The notes under the pieces: model-generated
Told to the model about the DNA's origin: nothing
Seen by the model: the letters and a program-made list of their open reading frames with translations, nothing else
Databases searched by the model: none
Program-made: the position numbers and the translations under genes
Shown here: piece by piece, positions 25,568 through 34,563 of the stretch
How the letters are laid out: every line of letters begins with the position of its first letter
Position numbering within the stretch: position 1 is the stretch's first letter
NCBI RefSeq assembly: GCF_013393185.1
Contig: NZ_QJQX01000069.1
Span: 1 to 64,000 of the forward strand
Source of the DNA: Sphingobium lactosutens
Lineage (GTDB): Bacteria > Pseudomonadota > Alphaproteobacteria > Sphingomonadales > Sphingomonadaceae
DNA length: 64,000 nucleotides
Reading direction: 5' to 3'

Positions 25568-27967
25568 TCAGAAGCTCTTCTTCGCCGTGACCGTCCATTC
25601 GCGCGGCCGCCCGACGGTGCCGGTGACGACGCCGAACGTGCCGACATTTTCAGCCACGCCATTATAGTAGAATTTGTCGAAGACATTGGTCACGCCGGCG
25701 CTCAGCGACCAATCCTTGTCCGGCGCCTGATAGGTCAGCCGGGCGTTCACCAGGCTAGGCGCGTCGATCAGATTATAAGGGTTGTTGACCGAGTTATAAT
25801 AGAAGTCGGACCGCCACGACCAATCGACCCGCGGCGTCAGCGTCCCATTGCCGCCCAGATCCGCCTCATATTGAATGCCCGCCGACAATTGCCATTTGCT
25901 GATGAACGGCGCGATCATGTCCTTGGTGACGAGCGTCGCCGGATTGGTGATCTTCTTGTAATCGAAATCGAGATAGCCGACCGACGCATCGATCGAAAGG
26001 CCGTCGACCGGATGGAACTGCGCCTCCGCTTCCCAGCCCAGCACCTCCGCATCGCCCGCATTGGACGGCACCGAACAGGACAGCACCACGCTTTCCGGGC
26101 ACTGGTAGCGAACTAGCTGCATATCCTTATATTTGTTCAGGAACACCGCGCCATTCAGTCGCAGCATCCGATCGAACAGGTCGGCCTTAAATCCCGCCTC
26201 ATAGGTGGTCAGCTTTTCCGGGCCGAAGGTCAGCACCTGATCCGGCGCGGACGGACGCGGATTGATGCCCCCGCCCTTGAAGCCGGTTGACACCTGCGCA
26301 TAGGTCATCAACGCATCGGACCAGCGATAATTGACGCCCAGCCGGTAATCCAGCCGATCGCCGGTGAAGGTACCGACCAACCCGTCCAGCCCGACGAGCA
26401 GAAAATTGGGCGTGAAGAAGGCGCCGCTCGGCAGGCTGCCGTCCACATTGCGGCGCGAATAACGATAGGTCTTCCTATCGTCGGTGTAGCGCAGGCCGCC
26501 AATGATGTTGAAAGCCTCGGTCACATGGAACTCCGCATGGGCAAAGGCCGAAATGCTGCGGTTCTTGATGACGTCGTCCGACAGGAAGTCGAACAGCAGG
26601 GTCGGAATCTGGCTGCGCCCCTCGATCGTGTCGGTCGCCTTGTAGTAGAAGCCGCCGACGGTCAGGTCGACCGCGTCGTTGAAATTGGCGCTCAGGCGCA
26701 ATTCCTGCGTGAACTGCTCATGGCCATAGGTGAACTGCTGCAACAATATGGCGAGCGGCGACCCGTCGACATCGATCGCGCTGGTGCCGTCGGCCTGCCG
26801 ATAACCGGTGATCGACTTGAGCTTGAGCATGTCCGACAGATCATAGTCGATCGTGCCCGATATGCCCCAGGCCTTGACCGTACTGGTCGGGCTGGCGCTG
26901 AAACCGCCCGGCGCGATCTGCGTGGGGATGCCGAACACGGTCGTATAATTGCCACCCGTCGCATAGGTGGCATAGGAGGTGTAGCTCTTCGCCCCGGTCA
27001 GGAAACGGCTGTCGAACGGGATGCCGGCCGTCGCATCGCCCGCGACATAGCTGCGAACGGCAGGATTGTCGGCGTAGAGCAATTTGGTGGCGACCACCTC
27101 GCTCTTGTCCTTCGACACGTCGCCAACGATATTGATCTCGATCGGCGAACCGGCGGGCGCGTAGCGCAGCGCGGCGCGCAGCCCCATCACGTCGATGCCG
27201 CCTTCGGTGCCGGTCTGGCAATTTTTGTTGCCGCTGCTCGCCGGGATGCCCGACGCGGGGTTCACGCAACCATAGTCGAGCAGCTTCATATAGCCGTCGA
27301 CATTCTTCGAAACGCCCGACACGCGCAGGAACAGGTCGTCGGTCAGCGGGATATTGGCGCTGCCGCGCAATTCCAGCCGGTCGAACCGGCCATAGGTCGC
27401 CTCGATGAAGCCGCCCGCCGTCGAATCCGGCTTCTTGCTGAATAGCTTCACCGCGCCGCCGACGCTGTTCTTGCCCGCCAGCGTCCCCTGCGGCCCGCGC
27501 AGCACCTCGACCCGTTCCAGATCGGTCAGGTCCATCACCGCGCCGAAGGTCGTGCCATAATAGATATCGTCGATATAGATGCCCACGCCCGGCTCCAGCG
27601 CGAAGCTGGCGTCGAGCTGCCCCACGCCGCGAATGAAGGCCGCCACGGCGTTGCCCTGAATGCTGGTCGCGGGCGCCAGCGCCACGTTGGGCGCGAATTG
27701 GCCCAGGTCGGTGACGCTGGTCTGGCTGCGTGCCGCCAGCGTATCGGCCGTTACCGCTGTGATCGCGATCGGCGTATCCTGCAAATTCTGGGCGCGGAAC
27801 TGGGCGGTGACGATGATATCGGCGCTGTTCGCCTGTTCGGCCGCCTGCTCTCCGGGCGCTGCCGCCTCCTGCGCCAGTGCAGGCGGCGCCATCATCGCGC
27901 CCACCATCGCACTGGCCAGCGCCAGCATCGCCACATGACCTCGAAATGCGCACTTCCCGTTGGACAT
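25568..27967 (-). CDS. TonB-dependent receptor, probable aromatic-dimer uptake
   Basis: The 799-residue outer-membrane receptor has a signal peptide to about residue 32 (PPALAQ), a TonB box-like ADIIVTAQ, a plug domain with VAAFIRGVGQ and VEVLRGPQGTLAGKNSVGG, and a barrel ending EWTVTAKKSF. This is the subclass abundant in sphingomonads for bulky hydrophobic or aromatic substrates. The start has GGAGGAG upstream. An operator palindrome lies 191 bases upstream. Co-transcription with an ALDH and a shared operator with a dioxygenase suggest import of a lignin-type dimer. Confidence 0.88.
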   Translation of the reverse strand: MSNGKCAFRGHVAMLALASAMVGAMMAPPALAQEAAAPGEQAAEQANSADIIVTAQFRAQNLQDTPIAITAVTADTLAARSQTSVTDLGQFAPNVALAPATSIQGNAVAAFIRGVGQLDASFALEPGVGIYIDDIYYGTTFGAVMDLTDLERVEVLRGPQGTLAGKNSVGGAVKLFSKKPDSTAGGFIEATYGRFDRLELRGSANIPLTDDLFLRVSGVSKNVDGYMKLLDYGCVNPASGIPASSGNKNCQTGTEGGIDVMGLRAALRYAPAGSPIEINIVGDVSKDKSEVVATKLLYADNPAVRSYVAGDATAGIPFDSRFLTGAKSYTSYATYATGGNYTTVFGIPTQIAPGGFSASPTSTVKAWGISGTIDYDLSDMLKLKSITGYRQADGTSAIDVDGSPLAILLQQFTYGHEQFTQELRLSANFNDAVDLTVGGFYYKATDTIEGRSQIPTLLFDFLSDDVIKNRSISAFAHAEFHVTEAFNIIGGLRYTDDRKTYRYSRRNVDGSLPSGAFFTPNFLLVGLDGLVGTFTGDRLDYRLGVNYRWSDALMTYAQVSTGFKGGGINPRPSAPDQVLTFGPEKLTTYEAGFKADLFDRMLRLNGAVFLNKYKDMQLVRYQCPESVVLSCSVPSNAGDAEVLGWEAEAQFHPVDGLSIDASVGYLDFDYKKITNPATLVTKDMIAPFISKWQLSAGIQYEADLGGNGTLTPRVDWSWRSDFYYNSVNNPYNLIDAPSLVNARLTYQAPDKDWSLSAGVTNVFDKFYYNGVAENVGTFGVVTGTVGRPREWTVTAKKSF

Positions 27968-28158
27968 GATCTTCTCCTCCCTTTCCGTCCGGCCGCTGGC
28001 ATGGGGAGGGCGACACCGGACCCGCTAGTCTGGTCCGGTCGCGGCGGCGCTGCTGCGCCTGCCTTGTCCTGTCATCCTCTCGCCCGTACCGCCGGCCGAT
28101 CCTGCTTTGCAGTCCTTGTTGGAGAAGACGGATCGAACCGCCTCTCTCCGAATATCAA

Positions 28159-28170
28159 TAACGATCGTTA
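28159..28170. promoter_or_regulatory. TetR-type operator copy 1 (TonB receptor unit)
   Basis: The sequence TAACGATCGTTA is a perfect 12-base palindrome, lying 191 bases upstream of the TonB receptor start and just after the dioxygenase stop. The same palindrome precedes the dioxygenase, and a near copy lies between the nmrA-like and SnoaL-like genes. The form is typical of TetR-family operators. Confidence 0.65.
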
Positions 28171-28178
28171 GTATTTTG

Positions 28179-29654
28179 TCAAGCCGCCTGCCGCGCTTTG
28201 GCGCCCGCCAATTGCGCCGCCGACACCCATGCGCCATGGACCTGCGCGCGCATCGGCAGGGGCATCGGCGCCCGAGCAATCGGCCCGGCGGCGATCGCGC
28301 CGGCATCGACCACCCACAGCTCCGACTGGAACGCGGCCTCTCCGGTCTGCCGGTCCACCACCATCAGCAGCCAGCCTTCATGATCGCCCCGCGCGGACGG
28401 CACATGCACCGGCTCGCTGATCGCCATGCCCGGCTCCAGCCCCATCATGTCGATCCGGCCATTGCCCGGCTCGATCCGCAGCAGTGCGTTGAACGCGAAA
28501 CCGACCGGGCCACCCGGCAGGGGCGGCCCGCCCTGCGGGTTCATCGACAGATACCAGGCCGCCCGATAGGGTCGCCCCTGATCCGCATCGCGCAGTCGCG
28601 GCATGTCGCCCGGCGGCCCGACGACCCGCTCCTCATAGCCCTCGCCGGGCTTGCCCATGTCGAAGGTCCAGCGCGTCAGGCCGCCCTGAATGTCGCGCTG
28701 GTCGCGCTGCACACCGCCCGCCTCGCGCATGAAACCAAAGGCATTGGTGTCGGACAGGCAGAGGTCGAGGTGGACCAGTCTGCCCTCCTCGAAGGCGTTG
28801 ACCAGATGGAAGGCCGAAATACCCGGCCGCCCCCTGAACCAGCGCATCTCCTCCACCTTGCCATAGCGCGGCATGATGCCGACCCAACTTTCCAGATCCT
28901 GCTGGTGCGCCCAATGCGCCCCGCCCGCCTTCAGCCGGTCGAGGTCGGCCGTCGTCGGAAAGATCGGGAAAATGGCGTAATGCTCGGTGATCGCGAAGTC
29001 ATGGACGGTCGAGCAATAGGGCTGGTCGAACCATAGCTCGCTTACCAGATTGCCGTCGCGATCGGCGATGCCATAGGCGATCTTGGTCGAACACAGCCCT
29101 TCCGCCTCATAGCCGTAGAAGAACATTTCCCCCGTCTGCGGATCGACGCGCGGATGGGCGGTGAAGGTCTGCGACGTGAAGGCGCCATGATAGTCCCAGC
29201 GGCCGATCGTCTCCAGCGTGTCGGGATCGACCTCATAGCCCAGGCCATCCTCCTTGGTCATGAACAGCCGCCCGCCATGCCAGACCGGCGTGGTGTTGGC
29301 GACGGTGCGGTCACGCCCGACAACGCTCGGATCGTCGGTGAAGGGATTGCGATACTGGCCGAACAGCGCCCGCCGCGCCTCCTTCTCCAGGCTGTATCGT
29401 TCGGTCTCGACATAGCGGATCGCATAGTCGACCTTGCCGTCATGGATCGCGAACTTCGCGACCATGCCATCGCCGGACAGCACGATATCGTCAGGGAACA
29501 TCGGCGGATGCGCCGGATCGGGCACGGCGCGGAAGAAGGCGCCGTCTATCTCCGCCGGAATTTCGCCAATGACCTCCAGATTGCGCGCCGACCATTCGAT
29601 GCCGACGGGCGTGTTGAGGCCAGTAAAATGGATCGTTTCGGGAAAGCGTCGCAC
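28179..29654 (-). CDS. Lignostilbene-type carotenoid cleavage oxygenase
   Basis: The 491-residue non-heme iron dioxygenase splits a C=C bond into two aldehydes. All four iron ligands are present: His167 (TFTAHP), His218 (TVHDFAITEHYAIF), His283 (AFHLVNAF) and His473 (QVHGAW). Tyr101 and Lys134, which in LsdA hold the 4-hydroxyl of lignostilbene, are conserved at the same numbers. LsdA Phe59 is Leu here, so the preference may differ. The GTG start at 29654 has AAGGAG upstream. It has its own operator and lies between a receptor unit and a GMC/PQQ dehydrogenase unit. Confidence 0.92.
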   Translation of the reverse strand: MRRFPETIHFTGLNTPVGIEWSARNLEVIGEIPAEIDGAFFRAVPDPAHPPMFPDDIVLSGDGMVAKFAIHDGKVDYAIRYVETERYSLEKEARRALFGQYRNPFTDDPSVVGRDRTVANTTPVWHGGRLFMTKEDGLGYEVDPDTLETIGRWDYHGAFTSQTFTAHPRVDPQTGEMFFYGYEAEGLCSTKIAYGIADRDGNLVSELWFDQPYCSTVHDFAITEHYAIFPIFPTTADLDRLKAGGAHWAHQQDLESWVGIMPRYGKVEEMRWFRGRPGISAFHLVNAFEEGRLVHLDLCLSDTNAFGFMREAGGVQRDQRDIQGGLTRWTFDMGKPGEGYEERVVGPPGDMPRLRDADQGRPYRAAWYLSMNPQGGPPLPGGPVGFAFNALLRIEPGNGRIDMMGLEPGMAISEPVHVPSARGDHEGWLLMVVDRQTGEAAFQSELWVVDAGAIAAGPIARAPMPLPMRAQVHGAWVSAAQLAGAKARQAA

Positions 29655-29686
29655 GCCACCTGCTCCTTATCCTCTCGAAGTTAATA

Positions 29687-29700
29687 ATAACGATCGTTAT
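29687..29700. promoter_or_regulatory. TetR-type operator copy 2 (dioxygenase)
   Basis: The perfect 14-base palindrome ATAACGATCGTTAT lies 33 bases upstream of the dioxygenase start and immediately after the GMC oxidoreductase stop. The position between two same-strand genes implies an internal, regulated promoter for the dioxygenase. Confidence 0.7.
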
Positions 29701-29703
29701 GAT

Positions 29704-31353
29704 TTATGCAAGCGTTTCGCATAGCGTTTGAGATTGTCTATTTCGCTGTCCGCCTTGCAGCGCGCGCAGCACATGGTCCGCCCCCTTGTCACCGATCATG
29801 ATCGCGGTCGCATTGGTGTTTCCGGCCGGCAGGCTGGGCATGACCGACGCATCGGCGACCCAAAGCCCCTCGATACCGATCACCGCCAGATCGGGATCGA
29901 CCACCGCCTGAGGATCGCCAACCTGCCCCATCCGCGCGGTTCCGACGGGATGATAGAGCGGGATCGACGCCATCCGCACATAGTCGCGCAACTGTGCCGG
30001 ATCGTCCAGCGCCTTGCCGGGTCGCAGTTCGCTGCGGATATGCGCCGCAATCGGCGCCTCGGCCAGGATCGACCGGGCAATGCCGATCCCCTCGACGATC
30101 TGGTCGATATCCTCCTCGCTGCCGAGCTGCCGATGCTCGATCCTGGGCGGGTCGAACGGGTCGGCGGAGCGCAGGCTGATCCGCCCGCGATGGCTCGGCC
30201 GCATCAGCCCGACCAGCGTCGACACTGACGGCGTCTTGCGCAGCATCAACCGCCCCCGCTCGTCAAAGTCGAAGGCGAAGGCCGCGAAACTGATCTGGAG
30301 GTTCGGCGCGGGCAGCTCCGGCCGGCTCTTCACGAAGGCCTGGGCATGCCCGATCGCCGTCGTCAGCGCGCCCCGTCGTGCCAGCGCATAGCGCAGCAGC
30401 TGCCACGCCCCCCGCAGCCCCTGCGCATCACTGTTGAGCGTCGGCACATCGACCTCATTGACGACATGGGTGCCGACATGGTCCTGAAGGTTCCCGCCGA
30501 TGCCCGGCACGTCGTGCACCACCTCTATGCCATGCGCGCGCAGATGCTCCGCCGGGCCGATGCCCGATAGCATCAGCAGGCGCGGCGTGTTCATGGCCCC
30601 AGCGCTCAGCACCACGCCATGGCGCGCCCGCGCTGTCTTCTCGATCCCGTCCTGCCGATAGACGATGCCCACCGCGCGCCGGTCCTCGATCAGCAGCCGG
30701 ACGAGCCGCGCCTCCAGCAGGATATTGGGTGCTGTCCCGCCCCTGCGCTCATGGAGATAGCCGCGCGCCGCCGAACAGCGCGTGCCATTGCGCTGGGACA
30801 CCTGCACATAGTCGACGCCCTCGGCGCTCTTCCCGTTCAGGTCCGGCGATCGGGGGATCCCTGCCGCCTGCGCTGCCGCGATCCACTGGTCGGTGATCGG
30901 ATAGCGCGCCCGCCCTTCCGACACGGCGATCGGCCCACCCACGCCGCGCCAGGCATCGGCGCCGCGCTCATTATCCTCCATCCGCCGGAAATAGGGCAGG
31001 ACAGCTTCATAGTCCCATCCCGCCGCGCCCAACCGCGCCCATTCGTCATAATCCCAACGATGCCCGCGAATGAACATCATGCCGTTGAGCGCGCTGCCGC
31101 CGCCCAGCATCCGCCCGCCCGGCCAGATATCGGCCCGGCCGCCCAGTGAGGGGTCCGGTTCGACCTGGTAGCACCAGTCATAATCCGGGTTCTGCACGAT
31201 CGCGCTGGTCAGCGCCGGCACCAGCGACCGCATGTGCCGGTCGCTCTTCCCTGCCTCGACCAGCGTTACCGCCAGCCCCGCCTCTGCCAGCCGCCCGGTC
31301 ATGGCGCAGCCGGCCGATCCGCCGCCCACGACGATGATGTCAGTCTCTTCCAT
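29704..31353 (-). CDS. GMC-family FAD-dependent alcohol oxidoreductase
   Basis: The protein has about 549 residues. The FAD-binding Rossmann motif is IIVVGGGSAGCAMTGRLAEAG, followed by the GMC signature GGRMLGGGSALNGMMFIRG and the C-terminal catalytic His in IPLYHPVGTARMG. There is no signal peptide, so the enzyme is cytoplasmic. The choline-dehydrogenase-like group includes the sphingomonad enzymes that oxidise side-chain alcohols of phenylcoumaran lignin dimers. It starts eight bases after the PQQ dehydrogenase stop, so both belong to one operon. The substrate is inferred. Confidence 0.9.
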   Translation of the reverse strand: MEETDIIVVGGGSAGCAMTGRLAEAGLAVTLVEAGKSDRHMRSLVPALTSAIVQNPDYDWCYQVEPDPSLGGRADIWPGGRMLGGGSALNGMMFIRGHRWDYDEWARLGAAGWDYEAVLPYFRRMEDNERGADAWRGVGGPIAVSEGRARYPITDQWIAAAQAAGIPRSPDLNGKSAEGVDYVQVSQRNGTRCSAARGYLHERRGGTAPNILLEARLVRLLIEDRRAVGIVYRQDGIEKTARARHGVVLSAGAMNTPRLLMLSGIGPAEHLRAHGIEVVHDVPGIGGNLQDHVGTHVVNEVDVPTLNSDAQGLRGAWQLLRYALARRGALTTAIGHAQAFVKSRPELPAPNLQISFAAFAFDFDERGRLMLRKTPSVSTLVGLMRPSHRGRISLRSADPFDPPRIEHRQLGSEEDIDQIVEGIGIARSILAEAPIAAHIRSELRPGKALDDPAQLRDYVRMASIPLYHPVGTARMGQVGDPQAVVDPDLAVIGIEGLWVADASVMPSLPAGNTNATAIMIGDKGADHVLRALQGGQRNRQSQTLCETLA

Positions 31354-31361
31354 GGTCGTTC

Positions 31362-33557
31362 CTAGAAGTTGGACATGATAGCCGAGCTGGGCGCGTCGAG
31401 CGGCTGGCCCGCCGCCTGCATCTTCAACTCGCGCGCCCGCACCTTGCCCTGCTCGTCGATCAGCCAGGCGTGCAGCGCGTCGACATCCTGCTGGCTCAGC
31501 AGGTCGTCCCATCGCGGCATCCCGCCCGACAGCAGCAGCCCGTCGCGCACGATCTGCCCGAACATCTCGTGCGTCGCCGGCTGCATCCGCCGCAGGTCGG
31601 GTGCGGTGGAGCGCAGCTGGTTGCTGTGGCAAATGGCGCAATTCTGGAAGAAGAGCGTCTGCCCCTGCGCGATCGTCGCCGGCGTCACGCCCGGCTTCTG
31701 TGCTGGTGACGCTGCTGCGACCTCTACCGGCGGCAAGGGCTGCGGCCTCTCCACCACCCCGCCGTCCAGCTTGAACACCAGGATCCGGTTGGCGTTGCCA
31801 TAGCGATAGGCCGCCGAATAGCGCGGCACAAACCCCCATCCGCCCCCGCCAAAGCCAGTCGCCACCGCGACATATTGCACGCCTTTCACCCTATAGGTCA
31901 TGGGCGCCGCCATGATCGAGCTGCCGGTGTCGATCTCCTTGACCAGCTTGCCGCTATCGGCGTCGCGAATGATCAGTTTGCCGCCGATCGTGCCGTGGAA
32001 GATCAGGCCCGACGCGGTGGACAACATGCCCATACGGTCCTGCCACCCCTCGGTCGGCACCGACCAGCGCGCCTTGCCGGTCAGTGGATCGATCGCGCGC
32101 AATTCGCTGCTATAGGGTTTCTCCTTCACCCATCGCATTTCGGGCAGCTTCTCCACCTGATCCCGGATCGCGGGCGGCAAGGTCGGCAGCACGCTTTCCA
32201 GTTGCGGCGTGAAGATCAGGGTGGTCTGGACGTTCAATGCCTTGGGCCGCCGCGCCTGCGCCGGGGTGCCGGGCGGCACGGTGAACATCAGGTTCCCCAT
32301 GTCCAGTACCGACGCATAATAGCTCTTCCGCTCGGCGTCATAGGCGGCGGGATACCAGTTGCGCGCGCCCGCCGACGCTGGGAAGATGATGCGCGGGCCA
32401 TTCCAGTAGTTGACCCGCTCGGGCGTCATCTGCGGCGTGCCGTCCTTGTCGAACCCCTTGGTCCAGTTGGTCCGCACCAGCGCATTGACGCGCAGCGGTT
32501 TGCCGGTTTCCCGATCGAGCACAAACAGATAGCCGTTCTTGGGCGAATGGAGGATCACCGGCCGGACTTGCCCATCCACCTCCATCTCGGTCAGCACCAT
32601 CGGCTGGGTGGCGGTGAAATCCCAGCTGTCGCCGGGCGTTTCCTGATAATGCCACTTCACCGCCCCGCTCTTCGCATCGAGCGCGACGATCGAGGAGAGA
32701 TAGAGATTGGTCCCGCCCTTGGGCGATCGTGTCGCGATCGAATAGGGACCGCCATTACCGACGCCAATATAGACGGTGCCGAACTTGGGATCATAGTTGA
32801 TCGCGTCCCAGACGGTGCCGCCGCCGCCGATATCCCAGCGACTTTTCGCGTCCCAGGTCTTGAGCGCGGCGTCGAGCGCCCTGTCCTCCTGCGGTCCCTG
32901 CGCCGGGTCATGCGGCACGGTGTAGAAGCGCCAGGCCTGCCCGCCATCGGCGATGCGATAGGCGGTCACATAACCGCGGGTGTCATATTCCGCCCCGGCA
33001 TTGCCGATCAGGACAAGGTCGCCAGCCACCTCGGGCGCGCCAGTGCTGGTATAGCCGCGACTATGGTCGACAATTGTGTCGACCTTCCAGAGAAGTTTCC
33101 CATTCTTCGCGTCGAGCGCATAGAGCATCCCGTCCAGCGCGCCGACCATCACCTTGCCATTGGCGACCGCGACCCCGCGATTGGCCTGGTCGCAGCAGGC
33201 GGCGCGGTTGGCCTGCATGTCGACCTCCGGCTCGAAGGTCCAGAGCGGCTTGCCGTTCGCCGCATCGAGCGCGTAGACCCGGCCCAGATTGCCGCTGGTG
33301 TACATGATGCCGTCGATCACCACCGGCGTCGCTTCCTGCACCCGGTTGGTGCCGAGGTCATAGGACCAGGCCAGCCCCAGCCGCCCAACATTGCCCTTGT
33401 CGATATCGGTCAGCCGCGAATGATGGCTGCCCCAGACATCGCCACCGGTATAGGGCCAGTCATCCCCGCCCCCCGCATCGCTCCCGCCCCGTGCGCAGCT
33501 TGCCAGCGCCAGCAAGCCGGCGACCGCCAGACAGGCTTTTCTCACTGCTCTTTTCAC
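31362..33557 (-). CDS. PQQ-dependent quinohemoprotein alcohol dehydrogenase
   Basis: The 731-residue type II enzyme has an eight-bladed PQQ propeller with the adjacent-cysteine ring AACCDQANRG (Cys121-Cys122), catalytic Asp313 in DSWDFTATQPM, and a C-terminal cytochrome c domain with CAICH (Cys640, Cys643, His644) and an axial Met in SGGMPRW. The N-terminus (LLALASC) has a lipobox, suggesting a lipoprotein anchored in the periplasm, which is unusual for this class. The GTG start overlaps the upstream stop by four bases (GTGA). It would oxidise an alcohol and pass electrons to the respiratory chain. PQQ biosynthesis genes are not in the window. Confidence 0.92.
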   Translation of the reverse strand: MKRAVRKACLAVAGLLALASCARGGSDAGGGDDWPYTGGDVWGSHHSRLTDIDKGNVGRLGLAWSYDLGTNRVQEATPVVIDGIMYTSGNLGRVYALDAANGKPLWTFEPEVDMQANRAACCDQANRGVAVANGKVMVGALDGMLYALDAKNGKLLWKVDTIVDHSRGYTSTGAPEVAGDLVLIGNAGAEYDTRGYVTAYRIADGGQAWRFYTVPHDPAQGPQEDRALDAALKTWDAKSRWDIGGGGTVWDAINYDPKFGTVYIGVGNGGPYSIATRSPKGGTNLYLSSIVALDAKSGAVKWHYQETPGDSWDFTATQPMVLTEMEVDGQVRPVILHSPKNGYLFVLDRETGKPLRVNALVRTNWTKGFDKDGTPQMTPERVNYWNGPRIIFPASAGARNWYPAAYDAERKSYYASVLDMGNLMFTVPPGTPAQARRPKALNVQTTLIFTPQLESVLPTLPPAIRDQVEKLPEMRWVKEKPYSSELRAIDPLTGKARWSVPTEGWQDRMGMLSTASGLIFHGTIGGKLIIRDADSGKLVKEIDTGSSIMAAPMTYRVKGVQYVAVATGFGGGGWGFVPRYSAAYRYGNANRILVFKLDGGVVERPQPLPPVEVAAASPAQKPGVTPATIAQGQTLFFQNCAICHSNQLRSTAPDLRRMQPATHEMFGQIVRDGLLLSGGMPRWDDLLSQQDVDALHAWLIDEQGKVRARELKMQAAGQPLDAPSSAIMSNF

Positions 33558-34468
33558 AGGGGCCAGCTTCCCTTGTGGGCCAGCATCACCTCGCGCAGGC
33601 TCCTTGGCTTGCGACCGGTGATCCGTTCGATCCAGTCGGTCTTCTCCGCGAAATAGCCTTCTCGGATCGCTTGGCCGAACGTCACCATGTCGTCGCTCGA
33701 CCAGGGAATCGGGCCATCCGGCACAATATCGGATGCATGACGCGGCGCACCTAGCGCGTCGAAATAGGCGAACATCGCGTCGTCATCGACCTGCTCTACT
33801 AGGATCGGCTTGCCGGCAATCTCGCTTGCCATCGCCATCGCCTGGGGGATGGTGAAAAGTTCCGGCCCGGTGAGCACATAAGCCTTGTTCTCATGACCCG
33901 GCTGCGTCAGCACGCCGACAGCCGTCGCCACGCAATCGTCCCGGCTGACGAAGGCGACCGCGCCCTCGCCGCAATTGTCAGGCTTGCCGCCCGCCATCAG
34001 CGCCGGGATCGTCATCGGTCCGGCAATCGCCTCGGCATATTGGCTGTCGCGCAAATGGGTCCAGGCCGCGCCCGATGCTTCGATGATTTCCTCGGTCGCG
34101 CGATGGTCCAGTTTCACGATTGCCGGGTTGTCCGGCGCGTCGGCGGCGATCAGCGATGTGTAGACGATGTGCCGCACCCCAGCCGCGACCGCTGCTTCCA
34201 CCGCATTGCGATGCTGGCCGACGCGGGTTCCGACGCGGGCGGTGCTGATCAAGAGCAGCTTTTCTCCGCCACCCATTGCAGCAGGCAGGTTGGCAGGATC
34301 ATCGAAATCCGCAAACCGCACATCCGCGCCGCGTGCTGCCAGTTCCGACAGATTTGCGGGTGTACGCGACAGGAGAATCACATCGGACGCCTGCACATGC
34401 TCCAGCAGCAACTCCGCTGCCGCACGCCCGAACGCGCCTGAAGCGCCTGAAATGATGATCTTCCCCAT
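33554..34468 (-). CDS. NmrA-like NAD(P)-binding reductase
   Basis: The protein has about 304 residues with an atypical SDR fold: IIISGASGAFGRAAAELLLE cofactor loop and no catalytic Tyr-Lys pair in the classical position, as in the QorB/YtfG quinone reductase and NmrA group. ATG 34468 is favoured by GAAAGGA directly upstream. It heads the PQQ-GMC operon and is divergent from the SnoaL-like gene across a shared operator. A role in reducing a quinoid or aromatic intermediate is plausible, or a regulatory role as in NmrA. Sequence does not decide. Confidence 0.8.
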   Translation of the reverse strand: MGKIIISGASGAFGRAAAELLLEHVQASDVILLSRTPANLSELAARGADVRFADFDDPANLPAAMGGGEKLLLISTARVGTRVGQHRNAVEAAVAAGVRHIVYTSLIAADAPDNPAIVKLDHRATEEIIEASGAAWTHLRDSQYAEAIAGPMTIPALMAGGKPDNCGEGAVAFVSRDDCVATAVGVLTQPGHENKAYVLTGPELFTIPQAMAMASEIAGKPILVEQVDDDAMFAYFDALGAPRHASDIVPDGPIPWSSDDMVTFGQAIREGYFAEKTDWIERITGRKPRSLREVMLAHKGSWPL

Positions 34469-34513
34469 GCGTCCTTTCGCTTGCATGATCTATCGTCTTG
34501 TTGCAGATAATCG

Positions 34514-34525
34514 TAACGATTGTTA
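34514..34525. promoter_or_regulatory. TetR-type operator copy 3 (nmrA-like/SnoaL divergent promoter)
   Basis: TAACGATTGTTA matches the two perfect copies at 28159 and 29687 except for one base. It lies in the 95-base gap between divergent starts (34468 minus, 34564 plus), where one bound repressor could control both directions. Confidence 0.6.
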
Positions 34526-34563
34526 TTGTTGCGTCAAGAGAGATGAAAAGGAGAGTGAACGCC

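Noticed and set aside
24137..26116. A 659-codon open frame antisense to the aldehyde dehydrogenase and TonB receptor
   Set aside because: It runs across two real genes in the opposite sense and shows no recognisable motif.
29704..31839. A longer form of the GMC oxidoreductase reaching back to 31839
   Set aside because: The extra 162 residues are an out-of-frame reading of the PQQ dehydrogenase end; the FAD motif starts right after ATG 31353, which has AGGAACG upstream.
31875..33656. A 593-codon frame antisense to the PQQ dehydrogenase
   Set aside because: The minus-strand gene carries PQQ and heme motifs in the right order; the opposite frame has none.
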